Assembly (NCBI GenBank): GCA_945865635.1
Contig: CAMBEP010000012.1
Location: forward strand, 37,890 to 101,889
Direction of reading: 5' to 3'
From: Candidatus Kuenenia stuttgartensis
Lineage (GTDB): Bacteria; Planctomycetota; Planctomycetia; Isosphaerales; Isosphaeraceae
Length of the DNA stretch: 64,000 bases
In this document: positions 18,716 to 27,976 of the stretch, piece after piece
Layout of the letters: every line of letters begins with the position of its first letter
Numbering within the stretch: position 1 is the stretch's first letter
Notes under the pieces: generated by a model
Database searches by the model: none
What the model saw: only the letters and a program-made list of their open reading frames with translations
What the model was told of the DNA's origin: nothing
Translations under genes and position numbers: made by a program

Positions 18716-21700
18716 TCAGGGCTTTTTTTCGTGGTTCATTTCGATGGTGATGGGTGTGGCGAGCAAAAGGGTTTGGGTCAGGGAGTCGGGGCCCTTGAGT
18801 TGTTGGTTGATTTGCAGGGTGCCCGAGTTGCCGTCGCGGGTGGTGTAAGCGACTTTGAGCAGGGAATGGCCAGGGGCTTTGAAATCCCACGAGCTGGAGA
18901 ATGTGGTGCCATCGCTATTGGCGCCGGTTTGTGTGACCAGATGGCTGACAGGGTGGGCGATGATGAGCGAGACGGAGTCTTTTTGAGGTTCGTGGGAACT
19001 GACTTCGATGACTTCTCCGGGGATTTTCCAGGCATAGGTGGTTTTGATGAGCTTGCCCTGGGTGGCTGTATCAACCCATGTGCCGAGGATTTGGTTCCAT
19101 TCGTACCGCTGGAGGATGTCGGCCAAGGAATGGCCGTAGAGAGCCTGGGCGGAATCTGCGGACTGGGTGACATGGAACAGGAAGTCGTTGCTGAAGAGCC
19201 CGTCGGGGTTTTGAACCTGGAGGAAATGAAGGCCGGTGGGCGGCAGGTTCTGGAGGCTGATCTCAATGGTTTCGCCATTGGCTTTCAAGGAGCCGGGTGC
19301 GCGGATGCCATCCACAAAGAGATTGGCGTTGTCGCGAATGTGGCGGCCACTGATTTTCATGGTATGGTGGCCTGGATAAAGGGCGGGGAACTTTTGTGCA
19401 CCCGTTTGTTTTTCGATCGGCCCGAGTGTCCAGAGAGCAGGCTGTGGTTTTGCGATGTCGCCCTCAAGTCCCATTCGGGCCGTGAATGTGCCAATAAAGC
19501 GGCCCTGTTGTGCGAGAGCGAGAAGAGCGGAACGGGAATAAGCTTCTCGATTGCCGGACATTGCGACGTAAGAGCCGCCTTTGTATTGGGCGTCGAATTG
19601 TAGAGCCAGTGGAATGGCGTTGTCCTGGTTGATGAAAAGGCCTTCGGCCTGGAGCAGTGATGCACCCTCGGCTGAGGATTGCTCAAGGGCATTGAGAAGT
19701 TCGGCGGTGATTGGATGGGCGTGGGAATGGCGATTGAGGGTGATTTGCCGGGCGAAGGCGCCTGAGAAGCCGGTGCTGGCTTCAAGGACCATGTCCCAGA
19801 CGGGGTCGAAGCGTCGTCGGCCTGCCCACGAAAATTGCCAGATGCTTCGTTCAGGCGAGCCCTGATCGGCCACTGAGCGAAAGAAGGGGAAGTCGATGAT
19901 ATTGAGGCGGCCCTGGGGCAGGATCAGCCATCGGTCATAGGCCCCACGCCAGGTGGGGGCGTCCATTCCGGAGCCTGGGGTGTTGGTGCTCACAAGAAAT
20001 GGCATTCGGTGGCAATCGCCGCAGACGTTGGGTTTTGGCTTTGAGGGGTCGATGTCGCCTTCAATATGGAAGAGCTTGAAACCATCGGCAGCTTTTTTAG
20101 AGAGGCGGTTGTCGAATGAGCGTCGCTGGGCGGGTGGGTAAGGGACACTGAGCAGAAAGGCGGCCATGGCTTCGCGGTCGGCGGCTGAGAGGCGGCCTGG
20201 TTTTTGTTCGTCGTTAAGGGTTTTGTCGCCGGGCAGGCTCATGGTTGAGGCGAGGCCGCCGTCGATCAGGTGTCGGGCACTGGATTCAGGCTCTGCCGAG
20301 CTGCTATTGGGTGGAACGGCTTTGTGGACGCTGGCACTGTTGATGCCGCCGTAGGGGTCGCCCGGGATGCCGTCCCAATGGAATGGAGCCGTATCGCGCA
20401 GCCCGCGGATGGGCATGGTGGAGCGTGGCTGAATTTGATTTCCACCTGTGACAACTGGCGTGCTGAGAACCCAGAGAAGCTGATCGGTATGTCCATCGGG
20501 GTGACAGCTACCGCATGAGAATGTTCCGGTCGTTGAGGCATTGGCGTTGAAGAAGGCGATTCGGCCACGTTTGATAACGGGGTCGGTTGGGTCGTCGAGT
20601 GCAATCGTAGTCAGCAGAGAAGGGATATTCGGCTTGGCCAGATCGACCAGGGCGACGGTGTCGGCTCCGGCATTGAGAACCCAGGCGAGGGCCGGCTTGC
20701 CGCTGGGGTCCGACTCCAGAGCGATGCCTTCAGGCTGGGCGCCGACGTCGGTTCGGCCAAGAATGGATCCGGTGGCGGCATCGACCGTAAAGAGCTTGTT
20801 GGAGCCGGAGGCCGTGGCAACGAGCGTTTTGTCGTCGTCGCTGACCTGAATTGCAAATGGTGTGGCCAGTGCCATGGCTGGGTCAGGCTGTTGCGGCGGC
20901 GGGGGCTCGAGGTCAAAGAAGGCGGGTTTTTCGGGCGTATCGCCATTGAAGGAGAGGCTTGTGATTCGATTCAGGAAGGCGCGATTTTGGAGCTCAGCGA
21001 GGCCATGTTTTTTGGAGCCTGAGCGGCCATTGGCATCGTTGCGGGCATCAGTCTGGGCGATGAAGACGCGGCCTTTGGAATCAACAGTAAGGCCATAAAG
21101 CAGGGTGCCGAGCGTGTCAACGGACTGCACGAGAGTGTCGTTGGCGGTATCAAAAATGAATAGATCGCGGTCGGGCACGCGCGAGTGTTTTATGATATCG
21201 ACAACGTGGCCTATGGAGAGTACATTATTGTTGGTGATGGAGTGATTGGTGGAGTTGAAGGTGACCAGATTGCCGTCGATTTTGCCCGTTCCGCCTGAGA
21301 GTTGCGTCTTGTTGTTGGATTCAAACGGCGCGACATAAAGCCGATTGCCACGTACAAAAATGGCCCTGGGGTCCTGGGCGTTGATTTTGAGCCGTTTTTC
21401 GATATGTCGGGTCGCCACATTGATGACGGCGATCTGATTTTCTGAAGAGAGGGCCACATACGCTTTGGCATTATTGGCAAAGGCGATACCGACAGGCTCG
21501 TCGAACCGGGTGGAGTGGGTGGCAGGGTCAAACTCCTGGATGGTGTCGATCACGGCAAACCGGGTCGGGCTGGCGGGGTCGGAGTCAATCACGCTGACGG
21601 AATCGGAGATATGATTGGAGACCCAGACCTCTTTGCCGTCGGGCCTTACGGCAATGCTCACGGGATTGATGCCGACATGAATTCGGGCGGCGATTCGGCG

Positions 21701-21970
21701 GGTGGCCGATTCGATCACGTCCACGGTATCTGCCGGTGTATTGGCCACATAAACAAACCCGCCTGAAATCGCGATGGGCGAGGCGTGAGGGCTGAGAAAC
21801 CCAGGGTGCCCGGCGCGAGCGGCCGGCTGCGGCTCGGTAGTGGCCGTGCTGACAGTGCGACTGCGGCTTTGCCCCGGTTTATCAGAGGCTTCGGCCTGCT
21901 CACGCACGAGACAATAGCGGAACAGAGAAAAAAGTACGATTGAAAAGAGAACGCATTGCTTGCGATTCAT
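18716..21970 (-). CDS. Large secreted YVTN beta-propeller protein with c-type cytochrome domains
   Basis: About 1084 residues. A hydrophobic N-terminus (VLFSIVLFSLFRYCLV) suggests export. Residues about 60-480 form a YVTN/lactonase-like propeller (IAISGGFVYVANTPADTVDVIE and repeats). A cytochrome section follows with haem motifs CGSCH (in GTFSCGSCHPDGHTDQ) and CGDCH (in NVCGDCHRMPF). The C-terminal part includes an IPT/TIG-like segment (TMKISGRHIRDNANLFVDG). The layout resembles di-haem peroxidase-like surface proteins of planctomycetes. It is monocistronic, and the start could be five codons upstream. Confidence 0.8.
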   Translation of the reverse strand: MNRKQCVLFSIVLFSLFRYCLVREQAEASDKPGQSRSRTVSTATTEPQPAARAGHPGFLSPHASPIAISGGFVYVANTPADTVDVIESATRRIAARIHVGINPVSIAVRPDGKEVWVSNHISDSVSVIDSDPASPTRFAVIDTIQEFDPATHSTRFDEPVGIAFANNAKAYVALSSENQIAVINVATRHIEKRLKINAQDPRAIFVRGNRLYVAPFESNNKTQLSGGTGKIDGNLVTFNSTNHSITNNNVLSIGHVVDIIKHSRVPDRDLFIFDTANDTLVQSVDTLGTLLYGLTVDSKGRVFIAQTDARNDANGRSGSKKHGLAELQNRAFLNRITSLSFNGDTPEKPAFFDLEPPPPQQPDPAMALATPFAIQVSDDDKTLVATASGSNKLFTVDAATGSILGRTDVGAQPEGIALESDPSGKPALAWVLNAGADTVALVDLAKPNIPSLLTTIALDDPTDPVIKRGRIAFFNANASTTGTFSCGSCHPDGHTDQLLWVLSTPVVTGGNQIQPRSTMPIRGLRDTAPFHWDGIPGDPYGGINSASVHKAVPPNSSSAEPESSARHLIDGGLASTMSLPGDKTLNDEQKPGRLSAADREAMAAFLLSVPYPPAQRRSFDNRLSKKAADGFKLFHIEGDIDPSKPKPNVCGDCHRMPFLVSTNTPGSGMDAPTWRGAYDRWLILPQGRLNIIDFPFFRSVADQGSPERSIWQFSWAGRRRFDPVWDMVLEASTGFSGAFARQITLNRHSHAHPITAELLNALEQSSAEGASLLQAEGLFINQDNAIPLALQFDAQYKGGSYVAMSGNREAYSRSALLALAQQGRFIGTFTARMGLEGDIAKPQPALWTLGPIEKQTGAQKFPALYPGHHTMKISGRHIRDNANLFVDGIRAPGSLKANGETIEISLQNLPPTGLHFLQVQNPDGLFSNDFLFHVTQSADSAQALYGHSLADILQRYEWNQILGTWVDTATQGKLIKTTYAWKIPGEVIEVSSHEPQKDSVSLIIAHPVSHLVTQTGANSDGTTFSSSWDFKAPGHSLLKVAYTTRDGNSGTLQINQQLKGPDSLTQTLLLATPITIEMNHEKKP

Positions 21971-22177
21971 CGGCCTGGTCCCCATTTTTTTTTAGACGGA
22001 TTACCGACTTTACTCTAAGCTATAAGGACTTGCCAGTCAAGACTTGCGATTGGTACGACCAATGATTTGGTCTGGCTTGAAAACCCGGACAACGCAAAAC
22101 CCTGAAAGATCATCAGGGCGGATAATTCAATGTCAATGGGACAGATTGTGAATTTGCAGGCCAACAGCCTGCCCCAT

Positions 22178-22204
22178 GCCAGCCCAGGGCAACGCCCAGG
22201 GTCC
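22178..22204. repeat. Short palindromic repeat, CCCAGGGCAACGCCCAGGG type, copy 1
   Basis: The core AGCCCAGGGCAACGCCCAGG is a near-palindrome. Related units recur at 22351 and 22490. Confidence 0.6.
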
Positions 22205-22350
22205 ATGTAAGGTTTTTACCGATCATGATTTACCATCTCGCCAGATCCCGCCCCCGGACCTTTGGTCTCGTTGTTACGCACATCTTGAAAAACCATAAAT
22301 CTTCGATATTTGAGCGGATTTTGATTTAAAGGCCAAAGGCCTGGCCTAAG

Positions 22351-22379
22351 ATAGCCCAGGGCAAAGCCCTAGGTCAGCG
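22351..22379. repeat. Short palindromic repeat, copy 2
   Basis: ATAGCCCAGGGCAAAGCCCT continuing into AGGTCAGCG. It shares the CCCAGGGCAA core with copy 1 and is preceded by a GGCC-rich palindrome (AGGCCAAAGGCCTGGCCT). Confidence 0.6.
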
Positions 22380-22410
22380 TAAGCCTATAATATATAAACT
22401 CTTACAATCA

Positions 22411-22457
22411 CTCCTTGCCTTGGTCGCGGGCCTTGGGCCCGCGACGAAGGCAAGGAG
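22411..22457. repeat. Long near-perfect hairpin (21 of 22 bp)
   Basis: CTCCTTGCCTT-G-GTCGCGGGCC pairs with GGCCCGCGAC-G-AAGGCAAGGAG, with one G/G mismatch and a 2-3 nt loop. It lies more than 1.5 kb from the end of the gdhA transcript start and well away from any stop codon, so it does not look like a simple terminator. Confidence 0.7.
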
Positions 22458-22489
22458 GAAATCAGGTAGGGTCGCATCTCGACGGCTCA

Positions 22490-22522
22490 CAGACCCTGGG
22501 CGTTGTCCAGGGCTTTCCCAGG
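22490..22522. repeat. Short palindromic repeat, copy 3 (inverted)
   Basis: AGACCCTGGGCGTTGTCCAG continuing GGCTTTCCCAGG. It is related to the reverse complement of copy 2. Confidence 0.55.
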
Positions 22523-22905
22523 CCGCATCTTTGGTGCTTAAATCCATTCTTTACAACTTGTTAGACTCGAACTCCAAAACCTCGTATAGATATATGTGAT
22601 ATACAACGAGGACATTTGATCCTCGGCCGGGCATCGTGATATTCCTTGCAAGCGATCTGCAAAAGGGCCTGAATATTTTGCACTGTCATGGTTTCGCAAA
22701 TCTCTGATGGGATCTCTATTGAACTCGCTTCACTCAGCCCCCCAGCCCGATGCTCAGCCAGGTCATGACAAACCCTTTTGACGAATTCCAGGCCGAGCTT
22801 TCTGGCGTGCGGGAAGACTGGTTTCCTTGAGATTAGGTTGTCGAAGAATTTTTTGTACTCGGGCGGCGGATTTTCATCACCGGGAGCGAGTTTCTAGCCT
22901 TTTTG

Positions 22906-24135
22906 TTAATAGCCGCCTAATTCCGTGGCCTTGGCCACGCGTTGGATGGCGACATAATAGGCAGCCAGTCTGAGCGAGAGATTACGGGCCTTTGAGATTT
23001 CGTAGACCTTGTCAAAGGACTGCGACATTTTTGAATCCTGTTCGCGTACGACCTGATCATAAGTCCAACGGAAGTTCTGGAGGTTCTGGACCCACTCGAA
23101 ATAGCTTACGATGACACCTCCGGCGTTTGCCAGAATGTCGGGAACGACAATCACTCCGTTTTTATTGAGGATCTCGTCGGCCTCTGGAAACGTGGGATTG
23201 TTTGCACCTTCCACAATCAGGCTGGCCTTCATGTTGCGGGCAATGTCGGTTGTGATCACATCGCCAAGGGCAGCAGGGATCAGGATGTCTACAGGCAGGG
23301 TGAGAAGCTGTTCGTTGGTGACCGTTTCGCCGGGGCTGAAGCCGGTGACTGTACCATGGGATCTGGCGAAACTGGCGAGTGCTTCAAGATCAAGGCCGGA
23401 AGGGTTATAGATGCCGCCTTTCACATCGCTTATGGCGACAATTCTGGCCCCCATTCCGGCCAGGAATCGGGCGGAGATCGAGCCGACATTCCCGAAGCCC
23501 TGAACGGCGACGGTCATGCCTTCGAGCGTTTTGCCCTGCCGCTTGACGACTTCGCGGGTGATGGTGGCCACGCCGCGGCCGGTGGCTTCCTCGCGGCCCA
23601 CGATGCCGTGTAGTTCGACGGGTTTGCCGGTGACTACGCCGGGCTCGAAGCCATGAAACTTGGAGTATTCATTGGCGATCCAGGCCATGACCTGTCCATC
23701 GGTACCCATGTCGGGGGCTGGGATGTCGATTTTGGGGCCGATGAAGTCGTGGATGCGCTGGACAAACTTACGGGTGAGTCGTTCGAGTTCGCCAAGGCTG
23801 AGCTTCTTTGGGTCGCACTGGATGCCGCCCTTGCCGCCGCCGTAGGGGACGTCGACCACGGCGGTTTTCCAGGTCATGAGGCTGGCCAGAGCGGCCACTT
23901 CGTCGGTATCGACTTGGGGGTGATAGCGGAGCCCGCCTTTGAATGGGCCTCGCGAACTGTCGTGCTGGACACGATATCCGACAAAGTTTCCGATCTCTCC
24001 ATTGTCCATGGGGATCGAGACTTCGACTTTAATGCTTCGCTGAGGGGTCAGCAGGAGAGTTTTCATGCTCTCGGAAAGGCCGAGTTCGGCAGCCGCTTGA
24101 TTAAAGTAATAGGCAACCGCTTCAGTACTTCGCAC
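22906..24135 (-). CDS. gdhA: Glu/Leu/Phe/Val dehydrogenase (glutamate dehydrogenase)
   Basis: A 409-residue, full-length glutamate dehydrogenase family enzyme. The substrate loop with the catalytic lysine is VDVPYGGGKGGIQCDP, followed by IPAPDMGTDGQVMAWI and the NAD(P)-binding VAVQGFGNVGSISARF. It interconverts glutamate and 2-oxoglutarate plus ammonia, a link to the 2-oxoglutarate dehydrogenase genes further along. The start is GTG, with GGAG ten nt upstream. Cofactor preference is not decided from the sequence. Confidence 0.92.
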   Translation of the reverse strand: MRSTEAVAYYFNQAAAELGLSESMKTLLLTPQRSIKVEVSIPMDNGEIGNFVGYRVQHDSSRGPFKGGLRYHPQVDTDEVAALASLMTWKTAVVDVPYGGGKGGIQCDPKKLSLGELERLTRKFVQRIHDFIGPKIDIPAPDMGTDGQVMAWIANEYSKFHGFEPGVVTGKPVELHGIVGREEATGRGVATITREVVKRQGKTLEGMTVAVQGFGNVGSISARFLAGMGARIVAISDVKGGIYNPSGLDLEALASFARSHGTVTGFSPGETVTNEQLLTLPVDILIPAALGDVITTDIARNMKASLIVEGANNPTFPEADEILNKNGVIVVPDILANAGGVIVSYFEWVQNLQNFRWTYDQVVREQDSKMSQSFDKVYEISKARNLSLRLAAYYVAIQRVAKATELGGY

Positions 24136-24328
24136 GTTTTGCGGACTCCTGCTGAGGGGATTTGGTCAGTGGCAAGTCGGGCCTTCCGCCCACAGATACA
24201 CTTGTAGCCCGAACCAGGAAAAGGGACAATACCACTCTTGATATACAGAATCAGTGACCAATGAGTCGTTCTAAAAATCAGGGAAATAGATCATTGGCCG
24301 GCCCCTATCATCAGGTTGAGACGTCTTT

Positions 24329-25117
24329 ATGCCCAGCCACATTGCCTGGAATCTTGCTGCCAGCACTTTAGCGGATGTCAAAGCGGCCCCGACACCGAAT
24401 GTGGTGGTTCTGCCGCTGGGTGCCACAGAGCCGCACAATCTTCACCTGCCTTATGGTACGGACACTTATCAGGTGGTGGGACTGGGCGAGCGAGCCTGTC
24501 AGAAGGCATCAGAGCAGGGGGCTGCCGTGTGGATGCTTCCGCCAATACCATTTGGCACAGAAACCAACCTGATGGACTTTCCCATGACCATCAACATCAA
24601 TCCCAGCACCATGGGCAAGATTGTGGGCGATGTGATTGAATCGCTCGACAGGCATGGCGTCAAAAAGCTGGTCATTCTCAACGGTCATGGCGGCAACGAC
24701 CTGAAATGGATTCTTCGCGAATGGTATGACAAGACCGGTGTTCAGATCTTCATCTGTCATTGGTATCGGTTGATCGGCGATATTCGCAAGGATGTTCTGG
24801 AATGCCTGGAAGGTGACCACGCTGACGAGCTTGAAACCAGCATGATGCTGCACCTGAGGCCTGAATTGGTCACCATGGAGAAAGCCGATGCCGGCAGCAT
24901 GAGGGCACCGATCTTTGAAGCCCTTAGGCGCGGATGGGTGGAATATTCGCGTCCGTGGGAAGTGCTGACAACCAATTCCGGAGCCGGCGACCCACGCCAG
25001 GCAACGGCTGAAAAAGGCTCTGTCATCGCTGATGCCTTTGTCGATCGATTTAGTCAATTTCTGGTCGATCTCTCTAAAGCGGAAGTGGACGCCAACTTCC
25101 CACTGGAGGCCGAGTGA
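24329..25117 (+). CDS. Creatininase family amidohydrolase
   Basis: A 262-residue creatininase/MftE-type metal-dependent hydrolase. Metal ligands are visible in LPLGATEPHNLHLPYGTDTY (Glu, His, Asp), with the conserved ILNGHGGNDLKW in the middle and GDHADELETSMMLHL later. These enzymes hydrolyse cyclic or linear amides, and the substrate here is unknown. Its TGA overlaps the start region of the SCO1-like gene, so the two are co-transcribed, although the functional link is unclear. Confidence 0.85.
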   Translation: MPSHIAWNLAASTLADVKAAPTPNVVVLPLGATEPHNLHLPYGTDTYQVVGLGERACQKASEQGAAVWMLPPIPFGTETNLMDFPMTININPSTMGKIVGDVIESLDRHGVKKLVILNGHGGNDLKWILREWYDKTGVQIFICHWYRLIGDIRKDVLECLEGDHADELETSMMLHLRPELVTMEKADAGSMRAPIFEALRRGWVEYSRPWEVLTTNSGAGDPRQATAEKGSVIADAFVDRFSQFLVDLSKAEVDANFPLEAE

Positions 25118-26070
25118 TGGCACGCTGCCCAGCCATGGTCGTGGTTTTGATCGCTTTGTCAGGCTGTGGCGGCAACCCTCAAAACCAAGCCAGGCCTGCG
25201 ACCAGAACCGAGCCTGCCAAAGCCTTGGTTGAGCCTGTCAAAGTCATTGCTTCCAAGTCTTATAAGCTGACCGGGGTGGTGCGAGAGATTGACCCATTGA
25301 CAGGGCAGGTCATGATTCGCCACGACGAAATTCCCGGCTTTATGAAGGCCATGACGATGCCCTTTGACCTCAAGGGCAAAGCCGTGCTCGGCGACTTGTT
25401 TGTCGGCGACGAGGTGGAAGGCACACTGGTGGTCAAAGCGGAAGACATTGAGCTGAATGATCTTGTGATCACCCGGCCAGCCGAACCCGCCGCCCTGAAC
25501 TTCGGGCCCAATGGGCTTATGATCAAGGCCAAGCCAGCCGTGCTCATGCCGGGCGAGGATGTGCCAGATCTGAAAGTGACTTTACAGGACGGGAAAGCTG
25601 CCAAGCTAAGCGATTATCGGGGCAAGCTGGTGGTTCTGACATTTATTTATACAAAATGCCCCCTGCCGAATTTCTGCCCTTTGATGGACCAAAAGTTCGC
25701 CGAGCTGGCGATTCGATTCCGTGGGACTTCAAGGGCCGACCAGGTGCGATTATTGTCAGTGAGTTTTGATCCTGAGCACGATACGCCGGAGGCCTTGGCC
25801 AAACATGCCAAGCTGCGTGGAGCAAAAATGCCACTTTGGACCTTTGCCGTCACCAGCCATGAAGAGTTGGGCAAGTTCGGCCCGAAGATTGGACTGATTT
25901 ATGGGCCCGGCGAGAAGGAAATCATGCACAACCTGACCACAGCCCTGATCGGGGCCGACGGCAAGCTGATTCGACTGGATTATGGCACGGCAGGAGGGAC
26001 TTGGACTGTGGATGATATGATGGGTACGATTCTGAAGAGTTTTCAGGTTGAGTCTGAGACGAAAAAATGA
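25117..26070 (+). CDS. Lipoprotein fusing a CusF-like copper domain to a SCO1/SenC domain
   Basis: About 317 residues. A lipobox LSGC follows a short signal, so the protein is probably membrane-anchored outside the cytoplasm. Residues about 45-120 are CusF/Cu_bind_like (VVREIDPLTGQVMIRHDEIP, then FMKAMTMPF). Residues about 140-310 are a SCO1/SenC thioredoxin-like domain with Cys pair CPLPNFC and the distal His in IMHNLTT. The Cys spacing is Cx5C, not the classical Cx3C. The likely role is copper delivery to cytochrome oxidase. It overlaps the creatininase gene (ATG at 25117, with an in-frame GTG one codon earlier). Confidence 0.85.
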   Translation: MARCPAMVVVLIALSGCGGNPQNQARPATRTEPAKALVEPVKVIASKSYKLTGVVREIDPLTGQVMIRHDEIPGFMKAMTMPFDLKGKAVLGDLFVGDEVEGTLVVKAEDIELNDLVITRPAEPAALNFGPNGLMIKAKPAVLMPGEDVPDLKVTLQDGKAAKLSDYRGKLVVLTFIYTKCPLPNFCPLMDQKFAELAIRFRGTSRADQVRLLSVSFDPEHDTPEALAKHAKLRGAKMPLWTFAVTSHEELGKFGPKIGLIYGPGEKEIMHNLTTALIGADGKLIRLDYGTAGGTWTVDDMMGTILKSFQVESETKK

Positions 26071-26217
26071 TTGAATCGGAACAAAAGTTCTGAGTGGGGG
26101 GGAGGAGGCCCCGCACTTTCAGATGCAGATGCATTTTCGAGAATGCAGGAATAGCCCAGTGACCACAGGGGATCTATGGTCATTGGAAAATCTGGTCGAG
26201 TTGCTATTGGTTTGGGC

Positions 26218-27132
26218 TTAGCGTCTGAGGGAATCGTCCGACTGGGCGCGGATGGTGGGTTGCCCAGCGTTGTTTCGGCCATTGCGTTTTTCGCGATCGG
26301 CGGCTGCGAGTGTCGATTCCGGGTGCAAATGGCCCGGTGCACGTCGGCTGGCCACGACTCTGTGCCAACTGCGCCAGGCGCGGTCCAACTCTTTTGAGTC
26401 GGGCAGGTTGTAGTGGCGTCTGGTGGCGGAGTCCCAGCCGATTTTGGTGCCGTCTCCGACAAATTTCAGGAATCGGTCACGGCCCCCGATTTCGATCAGA
26501 AATCGCGACACGGAATAGCCTTGGCCATAGAAGCCGAGCAGGTCTTTGGGGTACTCTTCCATGGTGAAGAGGGTGCCCAGGGGGACGTGTCCCTTGCGGT
26601 CTACCAGGCCATTGATGATTTCGTCCTGTCGGGCCAGTTCGCGATGATCTTCCGAGAGCATGCAAGCGCCTTCATCAGCCCATCGGGGCATGGGGGCTCC
26701 GAAGTGCCAGGCGAAAACAGTGTGGGTGATTTCGTGAGGCAGGGCGGAATTGATGATCCGGTCGGCCGAACCTTCGAGATTCATTTCCTGATCTGTTACC
26801 CGTCCCTGATCAAATGAGAATGAGGTGACCCCGCCAGCCTCTCCGCCAGTGAGCTTGAGCTGGATGGGGCAGGGCTTGGGCCAGGCGGGCAGCGGCTTGC
26901 CGAGCCAGGCCATGGCGATTTTATGGCGGAGATCTTCCGCCTTCTGGGCCACCGATCGAATCACGGTCTGATCTGGCCCGTGAACGATAAAATTTTGGCT
27001 TCGGACGGATGCGGCATCGGCCTCAGAAGCCAGAACGAAACCGGTGATCCAAAGAATCAGGCTGTAAATGGATAATCGCCTGGCAAGAAGGCTTAAGGGG
27101 CGACGATCATGATCTGCGCGAGCTGTGTCCAT
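26218..27132 (-). CDS. Secreted gluzincin-like metallopeptidase (HExxH)
   Basis: A 304-residue protein with an N-terminal hydrophobic export segment (LSIYSLILWITGFVLA). The zinc site is in SALPHEITHTVFAWHFG, and the probable third ligand is the Glu in RWADEGACMLSE. This is the peptidase MA/DUF1570-like arrangement common in planctomycetes. The C-terminal 40 residues are Arg-rich and low complexity. No neighbour suggests a substrate. Confidence 0.7.
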   Translation of the reverse strand: MDTARADHDRRPLSLLARRLSIYSLILWITGFVLASEADAASVRSQNFIVHGPDQTVIRSVAQKAEDLRHKIAMAWLGKPLPAWPKPCPIQLKLTGGEAGGVTSFSFDQGRVTDQEMNLEGSADRIINSALPHEITHTVFAWHFGAPMPRWADEGACMLSEDHRELARQDEIINGLVDRKGHVPLGTLFTMEEYPKDLLGFYGQGYSVSRFLIEIGGRDRFLKFVGDGTKIGWDSATRRHYNLPDSKELDRAWRSWHRVVASRRAPGHLHPESTLAAADREKRNGRNNAGQPTIRAQSDDSLRR

Positions 27133-27675
27133 GACAGTGCCTCATCCATGAGGAATTTTAGGAATCACTCAATCCAGTCTCACATGGTGAAAGATGTGAT
27201 GTCTGGCTTGAACACCCTTCCGATGGGTATTTGTATCGAATGATAGAACTTTAGCGAAAATTGAAGATTTTGTCCATGTGGAATCCGATGCCGGATTTCA
27301 GGGCCTTCAGGGGCAGCAAGCGGGTGTCGTTATAAGAGGAATTGGATCATGAGAGGCTTGGATTGGTTGGGCAGTTTGGGATGCAGGTGGCATGCGGAGT
27401 TTGAGAACGATCCATGGATGGGCTTTGAATCGAGTGTGGGGAGGCTTGTTTTGCGAAGTAAACGAGATCTGTTTTGGTTTTTTTTTGAGGTTCTTCTCAA
27501 TTCGGTTCGCTTGAGGGTCGATAGAAGTTTCGTCCGATCCTGCGGCCTTTGTCGGTTATAAGGATTGGAGCAGTGTAGTTGGAAAATTGGCTAAGAGTTG
27601 TCAGTTGCGGCGAGCTTGAGTGATCGCATGGAAGCGTGAGCTTGAGAGCCGCAGATTCATGGAAGACCGAACCCT
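27133..27675. other. Intergenic region, nothing firm
   Basis: About 540 bp between divergent genes. It contains a poly-T run near 27478-27487. A 70-codon open frame at 27349 has no recognisable features and is not called. Confidence 0.4.
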
Positions 27676-27903
27676 ATGTCGTCTCCTCAATTACGAATAT
27701 ACCCCTCGTATGATGAACCGGAACGTATTGTCAGGCCTGAACCTAGCATGAGCATGAAGCTATCGGATTTATTTCCGATTCTTGCGGAAGCGTATCGTGG
27801 TGATTACCTTTGGATAGAAGATTTTGCGGATGACCGGGTCGTAGTGACCTCGGACCTGTATGAACTGGTCCATGCCTTCGCGCAATGTCGGCCGTCAGCG
27901 TGA
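27676..27903 (+). CDS. Small hypothetical protein (75 aa)
   Basis: A soluble, acidic 75-residue protein without a signal or membrane span. It includes MKLSDLFPILAEAYRGDYLW and DDRVVVTSDLYELVHAF. It lies just ahead of the STAS gene in the same orientation, 73 nt from its preferred start, so it may be a partner of that regulator. There is no clear Shine-Dalgarno site. It is not recognised as a known family. Confidence 0.45.
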   Translation: MSSPQLRIYPSYDEPERIVRPEPSMSMKLSDLFPILAEAYRGDYLWIEDFADDRVVVTSDLYELVHAFAQCRPSA

Positions 27904-27976
27904 TTTGTCCCGGGCGAAAATTCTGGGCAGTTCAAGCCGGTGGCGATCCTCAGTAAAATCGCATCGGGAGGTCTTT

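Larger units (their letters stand above)
21971..22905. other. Long repeat-bearing intergenic region
   Basis: About 930 bp without a credible gene. It holds three short GC-rich palindromic repeats and one very stable hairpin, listed separately. The rest is ordinary-looking sequence with stops in all frames. Confidence 0.6.

Noticed and set aside
18713..19603. Long plus-strand open frame opposite the YVTN-cytochrome gene
   Set aside because: It is a shadow of the minus-strand gene, which has clear domains and haem motifs; the plus-strand product has none.
27349..27561. 70-codon open frame in the gap before the 75-residue gene
   Set aside because: Composition is skewed by a poly-T stretch, and there is no recognisable domain or supporting context.
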